NCBI GenBank assembly: GCA_035556215.1
Contig: DATMFI010000032.1
Span: 1-31,698 of the forward strand
Reading direction: 5' to 3'
Origin: Palsa-892 sp035556215
GTDB taxonomy: Bacteria > Pseudomonadota > Alphaproteobacteria > Rhizobiales > Xanthobacteraceae
DNA: 31,698 nucleotides
The position numbers were made by a program, and so were the translations under genes. Positions 9,801 to 16,931 of the stretch are shown here, piece by piece (position 1 is the first letter of the stretch; every line of letters starts with the position of its first letter). The notes beneath the pieces are model-generated. The model saw only the letters and a program-made list of their open reading frames with translations. It had not been told where the DNA came from and made no database searches.

Positions 9801-9990
9801 TGACGAGCGAAGCGACGGTATCGGGATTGGCGCCGGGGAGCTGCGTCGTGACCTGAATGGTCGGAAAATCGACCTGCGGCAGCGCCGACACCGACAGCCA
9901 CGTATAGCCGAGGATGCCGCCGAGCAGCACCGCGACCCCGAGCAGCGAGGTCGCGATCGGCCGCAGGATGAATGGTGCGGAAACGTTCAT
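6850..9990 (-). CDS. mdtB: RND efflux permease, MdtB-type (first of a pair)
   Basis: Inner-membrane RND permease of 1046 residues, paralogous to its downstream neighbour. The N-terminus MNVSAPFILRPIATSLLG resembles MdtB. The proton-relay Asp pair is in GFVVDDAIVMIEN and the TM10 Lys in GIVKKNAIMMIDFALEAE. The C-terminal tail is rich in Pro and Arg. The gene lies 3 nt downstream of the membrane-fusion protein and 3 nt upstream of the MdtC-type permease, so the three are one translational unit. It belongs to the hydrophobe/amphiphile (HAE-1) branch by overall sequence. Heavy-metal RND pumps usually have a single permease gene, so the two-permease layout argues for multidrug-type transport even though a CnrX-like sensor is encoded upstream. 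Confidence 0.93.
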   Translation of the reverse strand: MNVSAPFILRPIATSLLGVAVLLGGILGYTWLSVSALPQVDFPTIQVTTQLPGANPDTVASLVTAPLERQFGQIPALSGMISSSSFGISQITLQFDLDRDIDGAAQDVQAAINAAGSSLPRNLPYPPTYSKVNPADTAVLTFALTSDNVPIRTLSDLADTLLAQRLAEVSGVGKVSVQGGVRPAIRIQADLSRLAAAGLGLADVLTAVQGANVAGPKGSLDGTHQSYTIGANDQLASAAGYENVVVAYRNGSPLLLRDVANIVDGLENNKVAAWFQGKPAVVIDIQRQPGANIIDTVERIKREFPRLQRAMPAGVKLTIVSDRTETIRASVHDVQFTLVLSVFLVVLVVLAFLRTIRATIIAGVALPLSLIATFGVMWFCGFSLDNLSLMALTIGTGFVVDDAIVMIENIVRHMEEGENPFQAALSGAREIGFTVISLTVSLIAVFIPLLFMTGLVGRMFREFALTLTIAVVVSAIVSLTLTPMMCSRLLRHVPEGKENPLSAKFSAYIDRTVEFYAKSLEWVLEHQRATLITTFATLAATVLLYAVMPKGFLPQQDTGLIAAVTEAGPEVSFNEMQRLQGLVTAAISKDPDVTNVVSVVGVSPVNPTPNAGKLTITLKPRNDRDLVAAKIAERLKRAVADIPGIVVYFQPVQDIQISTRSSRAQYQYTLASTDAGEVSEWSKKLLAELRRSPILREVASESQDGGLRTNVIVDRETAGRLGVSMQAVNDTLNSAFAQRQISTIYSQANQYRVVLEALPEYQMNANSLSRLFVPGANNAQVPLTAIAAIERTTAPLAIAHQSQFPSVTLSFNLAPEYALSDAVKVISRAQTEIGMPNSVIGSYSGDAAEFAKSLRGEPWLILAAVVTIYIVLGVLYESAIHPLTILSTLPSAGVGALLALALLGYDLSVIALIGIILLMGIVKKNAIMMIDFALEAEREEGLSARDSIVKASLLRFRPIMMTTLAALFGALPLALEGGTGSELRNPLGVTIVGGLLLSQLLTLYTTPVIYLAMERVKDRFSWLTPKPPRTRPPGGTRRPNSPQAAE

Positions 9991-9993
9991 GCG

Positions 9994-11229
9994 CTATTGC
10001 TTCTCCGAACGCTTGCGCTTGCCTTCCCCCCGTTTCCTCTCCCCTGCGTTGGCATTGTCCTGCGGCGCGCCGCTTGCCGTGCCGATGGTGATGGCGGCGC
10101 CGTCGGTGAGCTGCACGAAGCCCGACGTGACGATTTTCTCGCCGGCGTCGATGCCGCTTGCGACCACCGCTTGCGTGTCGTCCTGCTGGGTGATCGTCAC
10201 GTTCTTCACCGCGACTTTATTGTCGCTCGCGGCGTAAACGAAAGTCCCCTGCGGGCCGCGTTGCACGGCGGCAGTCGGCACGACGATGGCATCTTTCAGC
10301 GTATCGATCAGAAGCCGGACATTGACGAACTGCCCCGGCCAGAGCTGCAGATCGGGGTTGGGGAATTCGGCTTTCAGCTTCACCGTGCCGGTCGTCTGAT
10401 CGACGATATTATCGACGACGCGCAGCATGCCGCGATCGGTGACGGTGACATTATCCGACGCGAGCGTCTCGACGGCGAGCGCGCCCTTGGCGAAAGCGGC
10501 GTTGACGCGGTTCAAAACCTGCTGCGGCAGCGTGAAGACGACCGAGATCGGCTGCAATTGCGTGAGCACGACAATGCCGGTCGTCGCGGACGCATGCACG
10601 ATATTGCCTTCATCGACGAGACGCAGGCCCGTGCGGCCGGCAACCGGCGCCACGATCTTGGTGTAGCCGAGCGTCGTCGCGGCGCTGTCGATCGCCGCCT
10701 GATCCTGCTTCACTTGCGCGGTCAGCTGATCGACGAGCGCGCGCTGCGTGTCGCGCTGCTGGGCCGTCACGGCATTGGTCTGCGCGAGGCGCGTATAGCG
10801 CTCAAGATCAATTTTGGCGTTGGCAAGCTGGGCTTCGTCCTGCGCCTTTTTCGCCACCGCCTGATCGTAGGCCGCCTGATAGGTTGCGGGATCGATCTCG
10901 GCGAGCACGAAGCCTTGCGGCACGTCCTGGCCTTCCCTGAAATGCACCTTGATGAGCTTGCCGTCGACCTGCGGCAGCACCGTCACGGTTTTGAGCGCCT
11001 GCGTCGTGCCGACACCGTCGAGATAAACTGGAACGTCGGCGCGCCTGGCTTCGCTGACGAGCACCGGCACCGGGCCGGTCAACCCGCCGCCGCGGCGGCC
11101 CTGGCGGGCGGACGAATGGTGCGTGCTATCGCCTCGCATATAGACCGCGCCGGCGATTGCCAGCAGCACGGCGGCGACGGCGCCATAAACGATGTAGCGG
11201 CGGGTTTTGTTCATTTGCTCTGCCGTCAT
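9994..11229 (-). CDS. mdtA: RND periplasmic adaptor (membrane-fusion protein), MdtA-like
   Basis: Adaptor that links the inner-membrane permeases to the outer-membrane channel; about 411 residues. A single N-terminal TM anchor (RYIVYGAVAAVLLAIAGAVYM) is followed by the barrel-sandwich/lipoyl half-motifs (GTTQALKTVTVLPQVDGKL and VAPVAGRTGLRLVDEGN), a coiled-coil hairpin (about residues 115-170) and beta-barrel domains. The C-terminus is very basic (RKRGEGKRKR). The frame is open to an ATG at 11262, but the ATG at 11229 forms an ATGA overlap with the stop of the outer-membrane gene, the expected coupling arrangement, so 11229 is chosen. Met at 11214 is a further alternative. Family assignment is firm. 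Confidence 0.92.
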   Translation of the reverse strand: MTAEQMNKTRRYIVYGAVAAVLLAIAGAVYMRGDSTHHSSARQGRRGGGLTGPVPVLVSEARRADVPVYLDGVGTTQALKTVTVLPQVDGKLIKVHFREGQDVPQGFVLAEIDPATYQAAYDQAVAKKAQDEAQLANAKIDLERYTRLAQTNAVTAQQRDTQRALVDQLTAQVKQDQAAIDSAATTLGYTKIVAPVAGRTGLRLVDEGNIVHASATTGIVVLTQLQPISVVFTLPQQVLNRVNAAFAKGALAVETLASDNVTVTDRGMLRVVDNIVDQTTGTVKLKAEFPNPDLQLWPGQFVNVRLLIDTLKDAIVVPTAAVQRGPQGTFVYAASDNKVAVKNVTITQQDDTQAVVASGIDAGEKIVTSGFVQLTDGAAITIGTASGAPQDNANAGERKRGEGKRKRSEKQ

Positions 11230-12755
11230 TGTTTCGGCGCCGGCACCGGAATGCCGCCCCATACATATCCGTTGGTGGCGGCCTCGATCTCGGCATCGGC
11301 CGGCGGCCAGCCGCCGCCCAATGCCTGATAAAGACCGACGATCGCCTGCAACCGCGCAAGGCGCGCCTGCACCAGCGAATCGACCGCCTGATAAAGTGTT
11401 TGCTGCGTTTGCAGCACCGTCACAAGATCGACGGTGCCTTCGCGAAGCCTGGTCTCGGCGATCTGGAAGGCGCGGCGCGAGGCTTCGACGACCTGCGCCT
11501 GCAGCCGCTCGAATTCGGCCTGCTGTTTGACCGCAATCAGCGCCTGATCGACATCGGCGAAGGCCTGAATCACCGTCTTGCGATAGGTCTGGACAAGCTC
11601 TTCCTGCCTGCCCTGCTGCTGTTCGAGATTGCCCAGAAGATTGCCGCCGTCAAAAATCGGCTGGGTGATGCTCGCGGCAAGCGAGAAGAACAGCGACTCG
11701 GGGCGGATCAGGCTGCGGAAGATGGCGCTCTGAAAGCCGTCCTGGCCGGTGAGCTGGATGCTCGGCAGAAACGCGGCGCGTGCGGCATTCACATTGGCGT
11801 TGGCCGCGGCGAGATTGGCTTCGGCTTCGCGAATATCCGGCCGCTGCACCAAAAGATCCGATGGCAGGCCGGGGGTCACGCGCGGAAGCGCCAGCCGCCG
11901 CGTCGAGCCGCCGCGAATGCTCACGCGCTCCGGCGGCCGCGCAATCAAGACGGCAAGCACCGCGATATTCTGCTGCAGCGTTTGCGTATAGGTCGGGATC
12001 AATGCGCGCTGCTGCGCGACGAGCGCCTCCTGCTGCGCGACTTCAAGGCCGCTCGTGGTACCGGCGGCAAGCCGCTCGCGGATGAGGTTCAGCACGCGCT
12101 GGGCGCTCTTTACGTTCTCGCGCGCGTTGTTCAGGCGATCCTGCGAAGCGAGCACGAGGAAATAAGTGTTGGCGACAGCCGCGGCCGTCGATAGCGCGAC
12201 AACTTCGCGGTCATAGCGGCTCGCCACCGCGGTGTTGCGCGCGGCCTCCAGCAGCGCGCGGTTCTTGCCCCAAAAATCGATCTCGTAGCTCGCGCTGAGC
12301 GATGTCGAATAAAGATTGCCCTCGCGCTGGCCGCTGCCGGCATTGCTGGTGCCGCCGCTCGTCGTCAGCGAGCGGCGCGAATGCGATGCGTTGCCGTTCG
12401 CATCGACCACGGGCAGAAGCGCGGCGCCGGCGATGCGCGCTTGCGCGTCGGCCTGCTTGATGCGGGCGGACGCGGCGGCGATATCGAGATTGACGATCTG
12501 CGCCTCCTCGATCAGCGCGGTCAATTCCTTCGACTTGAAGCCGCGCCACCAGTCGAGCGGCGGCAGCGCCGCATCAGCCTTGCCGGATGCCGCGCGATAG
12601 GCACCGGGCACATCGAGCGCGGGATCGATGCGATCGGCGTTCGGCAGGCAGCCCGCGAGCATCGTCATCAGCATGAGCGCGCAGGGCAGAAGCGCCCGTC
12701 CGGCAAGGGGTAAGGCAAGCCGTTGCGTACGATCTCCCGCCAGATCCCCCACCAT
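11226..12755 (-). CDS. Outer-membrane efflux lipoprotein (NodT/TolC-like factor)
   Basis: Outer-membrane channel of the efflux pump, about 509 residues. A signal peptide ends in the lipobox LAGC, with the acylated Cys at about residue 36. Two outer-membrane efflux repeats follow, with the typical DWWRGFKSKELTALIEEA stretch, long amphipathic helices and RPDIREAEANLAAANANV. The open frame extends to 13154 but that part is a shadow of the sensor gene; the ATG at 12755 gives a proper lipoprotein signal and a 25-nt gap from the sensor stop. The gene is coupled to the adaptor by an ATGA overlap. Escherichia coli mdtABC lacks its own channel and uses TolC, so a dedicated channel here is a real difference. 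Confidence 0.92.
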   Translation of the reverse strand: MVGDLAGDRTQRLALPLAGRALLPCALMLMTMLAGCLPNADRIDPALDVPGAYRAASGKADAALPPLDWWRGFKSKELTALIEEAQIVNLDIAAASARIKQADAQARIAGAALLPVVDANGNASHSRRSLTTSGGTSNAGSGQREGNLYSTSLSASYEIDFWGKNRALLEAARNTAVASRYDREVVALSTAAAVANTYFLVLASQDRLNNARENVKSAQRVLNLIRERLAAGTTSGLEVAQQEALVAQQRALIPTYTQTLQQNIAVLAVLIARPPERVSIRGGSTRRLALPRVTPGLPSDLLVQRPDIREAEANLAAANANVNAARAAFLPSIQLTGQDGFQSAIFRSLIRPESLFFSLAASITQPIFDGGNLLGNLEQQQGRQEELVQTYRKTVIQAFADVDQALIAVKQQAEFERLQAQVVEASRRAFQIAETRLREGTVDLVTVLQTQQTLYQAVDSLVQARLARLQAIVGLYQALGGGWPPADAEIEAATNGYVWGGIPVPAPKQ

Positions 12756-12780
12756 GATAATTCCGGTTCCACCCGCCGAT

Positions 12781-13281
12781 TCAGCGATCGGTTTTGATGG
12801 TAACACGCGCCGAGGAATATTCGGCGAGCCGCGCGCGGCCTTCGGGCGACATTTTCCCCGCCGCCTGCGCGATCGCATCATGCACCAGCGCGAGAAACCG
12901 CATGAATTTCGCGCGTGTATCGGCGGTGGCCGCGCGGGTTGCTTCGATGTCGTAGGGTTCGGCGCGGAAACTCGTCTTGATTCGGGCGACACCGGCATCG
13001 ACTTCGGCGCGAGCGGCATCGAGGGTCGCGGCATTGCCGCGATAGGCCGCGCGCATGATTTCGGCATCGGCCGGCGGCAGCGTCGCGGCGATGCGCTCGA
13101 TGCGGGCGCGCGCGCTGCGATCGATCGTGACCGTGGTGATCGAGGGCGGCGCAAAATAGGAGCGCGCGAACATCGTCGCGCCGACGCCGATCAGGAAGAG
13201 ATTGAGCGCGAGCGAGAGCAGCATGAAACGCTTCGAGCGGCGCTCCTCGCGCATCACTTCGGGTGACGCAGCCGGCGTCAT
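12781..13281 (-). CDS. CnrX-like periplasmic sensor, 'Metal_resist' type
   Basis: Single-pass protein of 166 residues: a short cytoplasmic N-terminus, one TM helix at about residues 19-39, then a helical periplasmic domain with LPPADAEIMRAAYRGN, the pattern of periplasmic heavy-metal sensors (CnrX/ZraP/CpxP-like fold). Its place between a putative anti-sigma factor and the efflux genes matches CnrX, which binds the anti-sigma CnrY in the periplasm and releases CnrH on sensing metal. The periplasmic part has a single His (His134) and no Cys, so the His-rich site of CnrX is not evident. The signal may therefore not be a metal ion. The start forms an ATGA overlap with the upstream stop. Confidence 0.78.
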   Translation of the reverse strand: MTPAASPEVMREERRSKRFMLLSLALNLFLIGVGATMFARSYFAPPSITTVTIDRSARARIERIAATLPPADAEIMRAAYRGNAATLDAARAEVDAGVARIKTSFRAEPYDIEATRAATADTRAKFMRFLALVHDAIAQAAGKMSPEGRARLAEYSSARVTIKTDR

Positions 13282-13625
13282 GGCCGCGCTCCGGTCAGCG
13301 GCTCGGTATCGAACGCGAGCGCGCTGCCGTCGGCGTCGGCGATGCGAACCGAAGCGAGCGCGCTGCGCTGCATCGTCGGCGCGGCAAGACCGACCACGCA
13401 GCCGAACAACGCGATGCAGGCGAGCGCCGCGACGCGCGGCCAGGCCGGCGCGTAATCGCGATTGAGCAGCAGCGACGGCCAGCGGTCGAACAGCGAATGA
13501 CGCTGGCGGGGCAGCGGTGCATTCAGCGACGCGAGAACCTTTGCGGCAACGGCTTCATCGGCTGCCCTGCCGCGCTGCCAATAACGGGCAATGCGCTCGT
13601 CGAGACGATCGTCGTTGCGGTTCAT
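13278..13625 (-). CDS. Putative one-TM anti-sigma factor (CnrY-like)
   Basis: A small protein of 115 residues. It has a cytoplasmic region of about 60 residues, a single TM helix near residues 63-82 (VAALACIALFGCVVGLAA) and a short periplasmic tail. There is no zinc-binding HxxxCxxC motif, so it is not a ZAS anti-sigma; in size and topology it is like CnrY. It sits 12 nt downstream of the ECF sigma gene and overlaps the sensor gene by 4 nt. The anti-sigma role is inferred from position and topology, since sequence similarity cannot be judged by eye for such short proteins. An alternative is a membrane-anchored accessory sensor subunit. Confidence 0.65.
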   Translation of the reverse strand: MNRNDDRLDERIARYWQRGRAADEAVAAKVLASLNAPLPRQRHSLFDRWPSLLLNRDYAPAWPRVAALACIALFGCVVGLAAPTMQRSALASVRIADADGSALAFDTEPLTGARP

Positions 13626-13637
13626 GTCGCGGTCTCC

Positions 13638-14180
13638 TCAGTCATCATCAGTCAAATCCAGCTTTACGCGCAAAGTGCGGCGGGCGCGCACCAGAAGCGT
13701 CTCGAACGCCGAAACGGAAGTGCCGAGCACGTTTGCGGCTTCGGCGTTCGACAATTCGTCATTGTAGGTGAGCGCGATGGCGCTGCGCTGGCGCGCCGGC
13801 AGCGCCGCGATGGCGTCGGCGATCCGGCGGTCTTCCTCGGCGCGCAGGAGCGCGGCGTCGGCACGAATCGCGGGATCGGCGGGATCGCCCGCGGCCTCGA
13901 GCGGCGCGAAAGGCGCGCGGCGCTTCCGGTTGAGCGCGAGATTGAACACGATGCGATAGAACCAGGTGCGAAACGCGGCTTCAGGCCGCCAGCGCGGCGC
14001 ATGGATCCAGACACGCAAGAGCGCTTCCTGCACGATGTCTTCGGCGTCGGCCTCGCTGCCGCTGATGCGCCGCGCGAGGCTTGCCGCACGCGCGGCGTAG
14101 CGCGGCGCAAGCGCGCGAAAGGCTCGCTCGTCCCCGCGAGCGATGCGGAGCATGAGCGCTTCGTCGCTTTCCCCATCCAT
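13638..14180 (-). CDS. ECF-type RNA polymerase sigma factor
   Basis: Alternative sigma factor of 180 residues with only regions 2 and 4. Region 2 runs from RAFRALAPRYAARA through DAEDIVQEALLRVW (core-binding and -10 recognition) to FRTWFYRIVFNLALNRKRR. Region 4 contains ALPARQRSAIALTYNDELSNAEAANVLGTSVSAFETLLVRARRTLR, the -35-binding HTH. It is first in the seven-gene efflux operon, so it probably drives its own operon once the anti-sigma releases it. A weak ECF-like promoter candidate lies upstream on the same strand: TGAAAC at 14306-14301 and CGAGTC at 14282-14277, with an 18-nt spacer. The open frame extends upstream in another phase only; ATG at 14180 gives the usual N-terminus (DEALMLRIARGDERAFRAL). 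Confidence 0.92.
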   Translation of the reverse strand: MDGESDEALMLRIARGDERAFRALAPRYAARAASLARRISGSEADAEDIVQEALLRVWIHAPRWRPEAAFRTWFYRIVFNLALNRKRRAPFAPLEAAGDPADPAIRADAALLRAEEDRRIADAIAALPARQRSAIALTYNDELSNAEAANVLGTSVSAFETLLVRARRTLRVKLDLTDDD

Positions 14181-14361
14181 GCGGCGTTTCCGCGTGCTTC
14201 ATGCACGGCGGGCGCGCGGCGCTCAAGGGGGTGCATCATCCTGAAATCTCTTGTCGAATTCTCTGAAGAGCCGAGGGACTCGTTTGTCCCGGCTGCCAAG
14301 GTTTCAACACCCGGGAGCGCGAAATCCTGCGTTGCACCAAAACCACCCGGCAAGGCGCGAG

Positions 14362-14404
14362 GCTAAACAAAACCGGGCGGCCCGCTTTTCAGCGAACCGC
14401 CCGG
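14362..14404 (-). terminator. Intrinsic terminator of the succinate-semialdehyde dehydrogenase gene
   Basis: Reading leftward, an 8-bp GC stem (CCGGGCGG at 14404-14397 pairing with CCGCCCGG at 14380-14373) is followed by TTTTGTTTAG. It lies about 50 nt after the dehydrogenase stop, so that gene is insulated from the sigma-factor operon. Confidence 0.75.
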
Positions 14405-14454
14405 AATCATTGGCTTTTTTGAACTTTAGCGGAACGCCCGCAGACGGCCGCGCT

Positions 14455-15882
14455 CTACGCCTGCGCGACGAACTTCTTGACGGTATAGGCCTCGAGCCCC
14501 TCGACGGAACCCTCATGGCCGTAGCCGCTCTCCTTGATGCCGCCGAACGGCGTCTCGGCCATCGAGATGGCGAAGGTGTTGACGCCGACCATGCCCGATT
14601 CGAGCGCGTCGGAAATCGCGTTCGCCGTCTTGGTCGAGTTGGTGAAGGCGTAGGCGGCAAGACCGAACGGCAGCGAGTTCGCGCGCGCCACGACTTCATC
14701 GAAGCTCTTGAACGGAATGATCGGAGCGATCGGGCCGAACGGTTCCTGCGTCATCAGGTTCGAGTCGTCCTTGATGTCGGTGACGACGGTCGGCTCGAAG
14801 AAGTAGCCCTGGTTGCCGTGGCGCGAGCCGCCGGTCGTGATCTTGGCGCCGCGGCTCTTGGTGTCGGCGATGATCGCGTTCATCGCATCGAGACGGCGGG
14901 CATTGGCGAGCGGGCCCATGCGGGTGTCCTTCTCGAGGCCGTCGCCGAGCTTCAGCGACTTCGCCTTCTCGGTGAAGCGCTCGGCGAATTTCTTGTAGGA
15001 ATTCTCCTGCACGAAAAAGCGCGTCGGCGAAATGCAGACCTGGCCGGCGTTGCGGAACTTGCCGCCCGCGGCGAAGTCCGCGGTCTTCTCGGGGTCGACG
15101 TCGTCGAAGACGATGACCGGCGAGTGGCCGCCGAGCTCCATCGTCGCGCGTTTCACGCCGTCGGCGGCGAGCCTCGCGAGATGCTTGCCGACCGGGATCG
15201 AGCCGGTGAAGGAAATCTTGCGGATCTCGGGCTTGGCGAGAAGATGTTCGGAAACTTCCGCCGGCACGCCGAAGACGAGGTTGAGCACGCCTTCGGGCAG
15301 GCCTGCATCGGCGAAGGCCTTGGCAAGCTCGATCGCGGTGCCCGGCACTTCCTCCGAGGCCTTCAGAATGAGCGAGCAGCCGGCCGCAAGCGCGCCCGCC
15401 ATTTTGCGGGCCGGCGTGATCGCCGGAAAATTCCACGGCGTGAAGGCGGCGACGATGCCGACCGGCTCCTGCGTCGTGAAGGTGCGCGTGCCGGGAAGAC
15501 GCGACGGGATCACGCGGCCATAGCTGCGCTTGCCCTCCTCGCCCATCCACTGAATGACGTCGGCGGCCGCGCCGACTTCGGCCTTGGCCTCGGCGAGCGG
15601 CTTGCCCTGCTCCTGCGTCAGAACGCGCGCGATGTGCTCGGCGCGCTCACGAATAATGTCGGCGGCTTTCGTCATGACGCGGGCGCGCGCCCAGCTATCG
15701 GACTTGCGCCAGACCTCGAAACCTTTCTTCGCCGCTTCCAGCGCCTCGTCGAGATCGGCCTTGCTGGCATGCGGCAGCTCGGCGAGCGTCTTTTCGTTCG
15801 CAGGGTTGACGACGGCCTCCGCCTTGCGGCCCTTGCCGTTCGCCCACTTGCCGCCGATGAAAAGTCCAAGCTCCGTGTACAT
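14455..15882 (-). CDS. gabD: NAD(P)-dependent succinate-semialdehyde dehydrogenase family protein
   Basis: Aldehyde dehydrogenase of 475 residues that oxidises an aldehyde, probably succinate semialdehyde, to the acid. TPWNFP (about 148-153) and FTGS (225-228) line the cofactor site. The general base is Glu249 in MELGGHSP and the catalytic nucleophile Cys283 is in GQVCIS. The C-terminal KESGYGHEGSVEGLEAYTVKKF is typical of the GabD/SSADH group. The ATG at 15882 is preceded by GAGGAAG. The gene is monocistronic, with a terminator downstream and no GABA transaminase or permease beside it, so the physiological substrate is uncertain. The alternatives are other semialdehyde dehydrogenases of the same subfamily. 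Confidence 0.82.
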   Translation of the reverse strand: MYTELGLFIGGKWANGKGRKAEAVVNPANEKTLAELPHASKADLDEALEAAKKGFEVWRKSDSWARARVMTKAADIIRERAEHIARVLTQEQGKPLAEAKAEVGAAADVIQWMGEEGKRSYGRVIPSRLPGTRTFTTQEPVGIVAAFTPWNFPAITPARKMAGALAAGCSLILKASEEVPGTAIELAKAFADAGLPEGVLNLVFGVPAEVSEHLLAKPEIRKISFTGSIPVGKHLARLAADGVKRATMELGGHSPVIVFDDVDPEKTADFAAGGKFRNAGQVCISPTRFFVQENSYKKFAERFTEKAKSLKLGDGLEKDTRMGPLANARRLDAMNAIIADTKSRGAKITTGGSRHGNQGYFFEPTVVTDIKDDSNLMTQEPFGPIAPIIPFKSFDEVVARANSLPFGLAAYAFTNSTKTANAISDALESGMVGVNTFAISMAETPFGGIKESGYGHEGSVEGLEAYTVKKFVAQA

Positions 15883-15890
15883 CGTGCTTC

Positions 15891-15921
15891 CTCACACTCG
15901 TTTGTCGGGATTTCGTGTGAG
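15891..15921. promoter_or_regulatory. Inverted repeat upstream of the aldehyde dehydrogenase
   Basis: CTCACAC (15891-15897) and GTGTGAG (15915-15921) form a perfect 7-bp inverted repeat with a 17-nt spacer, 9 nt upstream of the gabD start codon. It may be an operator or a leader stem-loop. No function is assigned. Confidence 0.3.
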
Positions 15922-15988
15922 TTTAGGGCATTTTTCGCGCCGCGTCACGGCGGGCGGCACCCGGACGGCGCATGGCTGCTTTCACTTT

Positions 15989-16450
15989 TTATCCGGCGTC
16001 AGCGCGGACCGGCGCAAGATCGCCGAGCGGCTTGCCGGTTTCGAGCAGGCTTTTCAGGCCCGACAGGATTTTCGGCCAGCCGCCGGAGACGGCCTCGATC
16101 AATTTCGAGCCGGGCTTGTCGATTTCGTGGGTCACGGTGAGCTTCACCGAGTCCGCGCCCGCCTCCAACTCCATCGTGCAGCGCGACCAGCCCTCGGCTT
16201 TGAGTTCGGGCATGAACTCGTTGCGCCATTTGATGACGATGCGTTTCGGTTTCTCGATCTCGAGAATCTCGCCGCTATCCGCGGTGCGGCCGTCGGCGAG
16301 CACGATCTTCCACGGCGCACCCTGTTTCCATTCGCTGTGCATGGCGGCACCGAACCAGTAGAGCTTGTTGAATTCCGGATCGAGCAGCGCATCCCAGAGC
16401 TTCTCCGGCGTGGTGCGGATATAGGTTACGTACACGAAACGATCAGGCAC
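15989..16450 (-). CDS. SRPBCC/AHSA1-family protein, second tandem copy
   Basis: START-like (SRPBCC) protein of about 153 residues with a deep hydrophobic pocket that binds a small lipophilic ligand; ligand unknown. It begins PDRFVYVTYIRTTPEKLWDALLDPEF and is clearly a paralogue of the gene just upstream, with the shared block VTHEIDKP...AVSGGWPKILSGLKSLLE near the end. A GTG start at 16450 is preferred over an ATG at 16486: GGAGG ends 6 nt before the GTG, the N-terminus then matches the paralogue exactly, and the start overlaps the upstream stop by 8 nt. It is the third gene of the ArsR-SRPBCC-SRPBCC operon. Confidence 0.85.
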   Translation of the reverse strand: MPDRFVYVTYIRTTPEKLWDALLDPEFNKLYWFGAAMHSEWKQGAPWKIVLADGRTADSGEILEIEKPKRIVIKWRNEFMPELKAEGWSRCTMELEAGADSVKLTVTHEIDKPGSKLIEAVSGGWPKILSGLKSLLETGKPLGDLAPVRADAG

Positions 16451-16931
16451 GGACTGCCTCCCCCGCTTGCTTGGGCGAGCACGCACTCATCCGGTCGGTG
16501 ACGGGAATTTCGCCGCCTTCCAGCATGGTTTTCAGATTCGAGAGCACCATCGGCCAGCCGCCGGACACGGCGCGGATGACGGCCGAATTCGGCCGGTCGA
16601 TTTCGTGCGTCACGATGAGCCGTACATTGCCGCCGGCGAGCGCTTGGATGTCGTAGGCGCAAGTCGAATAACCTTCGGCCTGCTGCTCCGGGCTTTTCTC
16701 GCCGCGCCATTTCATGACGAGGCGCTTCGGTTTTTCGATCTCGACGATCTCGCCGGAAGCGCTCGGGTTGCCGTCGCGGCCGAGCAGCTTCCAGGATGAA
16801 CCTTTCTTCCAGCCGGATTCCTGCCAGGAGCCGAACCAGTAGGCGCGGGTGAACTCGGGCTCGCGCAGCGCATCCCACAATTTTTCCGGTGTCGTGCGGA
16901 TATAGGTGACGTACACGAAACGATCAGTCAT
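16443..16931 (-). CDS. SRPBCC/AHSA1-family protein, first tandem copy
   Basis: A 162-residue START-like protein. It begins MTDRFVYVTYIRTTPEKLWDALREPEF and contains VEIEKPKRLVMKWRGE and VTHEIDRPNSAVIRAVSGGWPMVLSNLKTMLE. AAGGAAAG lies just before the ATG, and the start overlaps the ArsR stop by 8 nt. Pairs of an ArsR/SdpR-like regulator and an AHSA1-like protein are common in bacteria; the SRPBCC protein is thought to bind or sense a lipophilic compound. The C-terminus is longer than in the second copy by a tail with two Cys-free repeats of no known motif. The precise role is unknown. Confidence 0.85.
   Translation of the reverse strand: MTDRFVYVTYIRTTPEKLWDALREPEFTRAYWFGSWQESGWKKGSSWKLLGRDGNPSASGEIVEIEKPKRLVMKWRGEKSPEQQAEGYSTCAYDIQALAGGNVRLIVTHEIDRPNSAVIRAVSGGWPMVLSNLKTMLEGGEIPVTDRMSACSPKQAGEAVRA

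Noticed and set aside
12756..13154. N-terminal extension of the outer-membrane efflux gene
   Set aside because: This stretch is the sensor gene in another phase; the lipoprotein signal starts at 12755.
9994..13281. Annotation of the pump as a heavy-metal efflux system because of the CnrX-like gene
   Set aside because: Two paired permeases of the MdtB/MdtC kind and a sensor without metal-binding His residues do not support metal transport.
14251..16140. Rightward frame of 629 codons opposite the aldehyde dehydrogenase
   Set aside because: Antisense shadow; it also runs through the terminator and into the SRPBCC gene.
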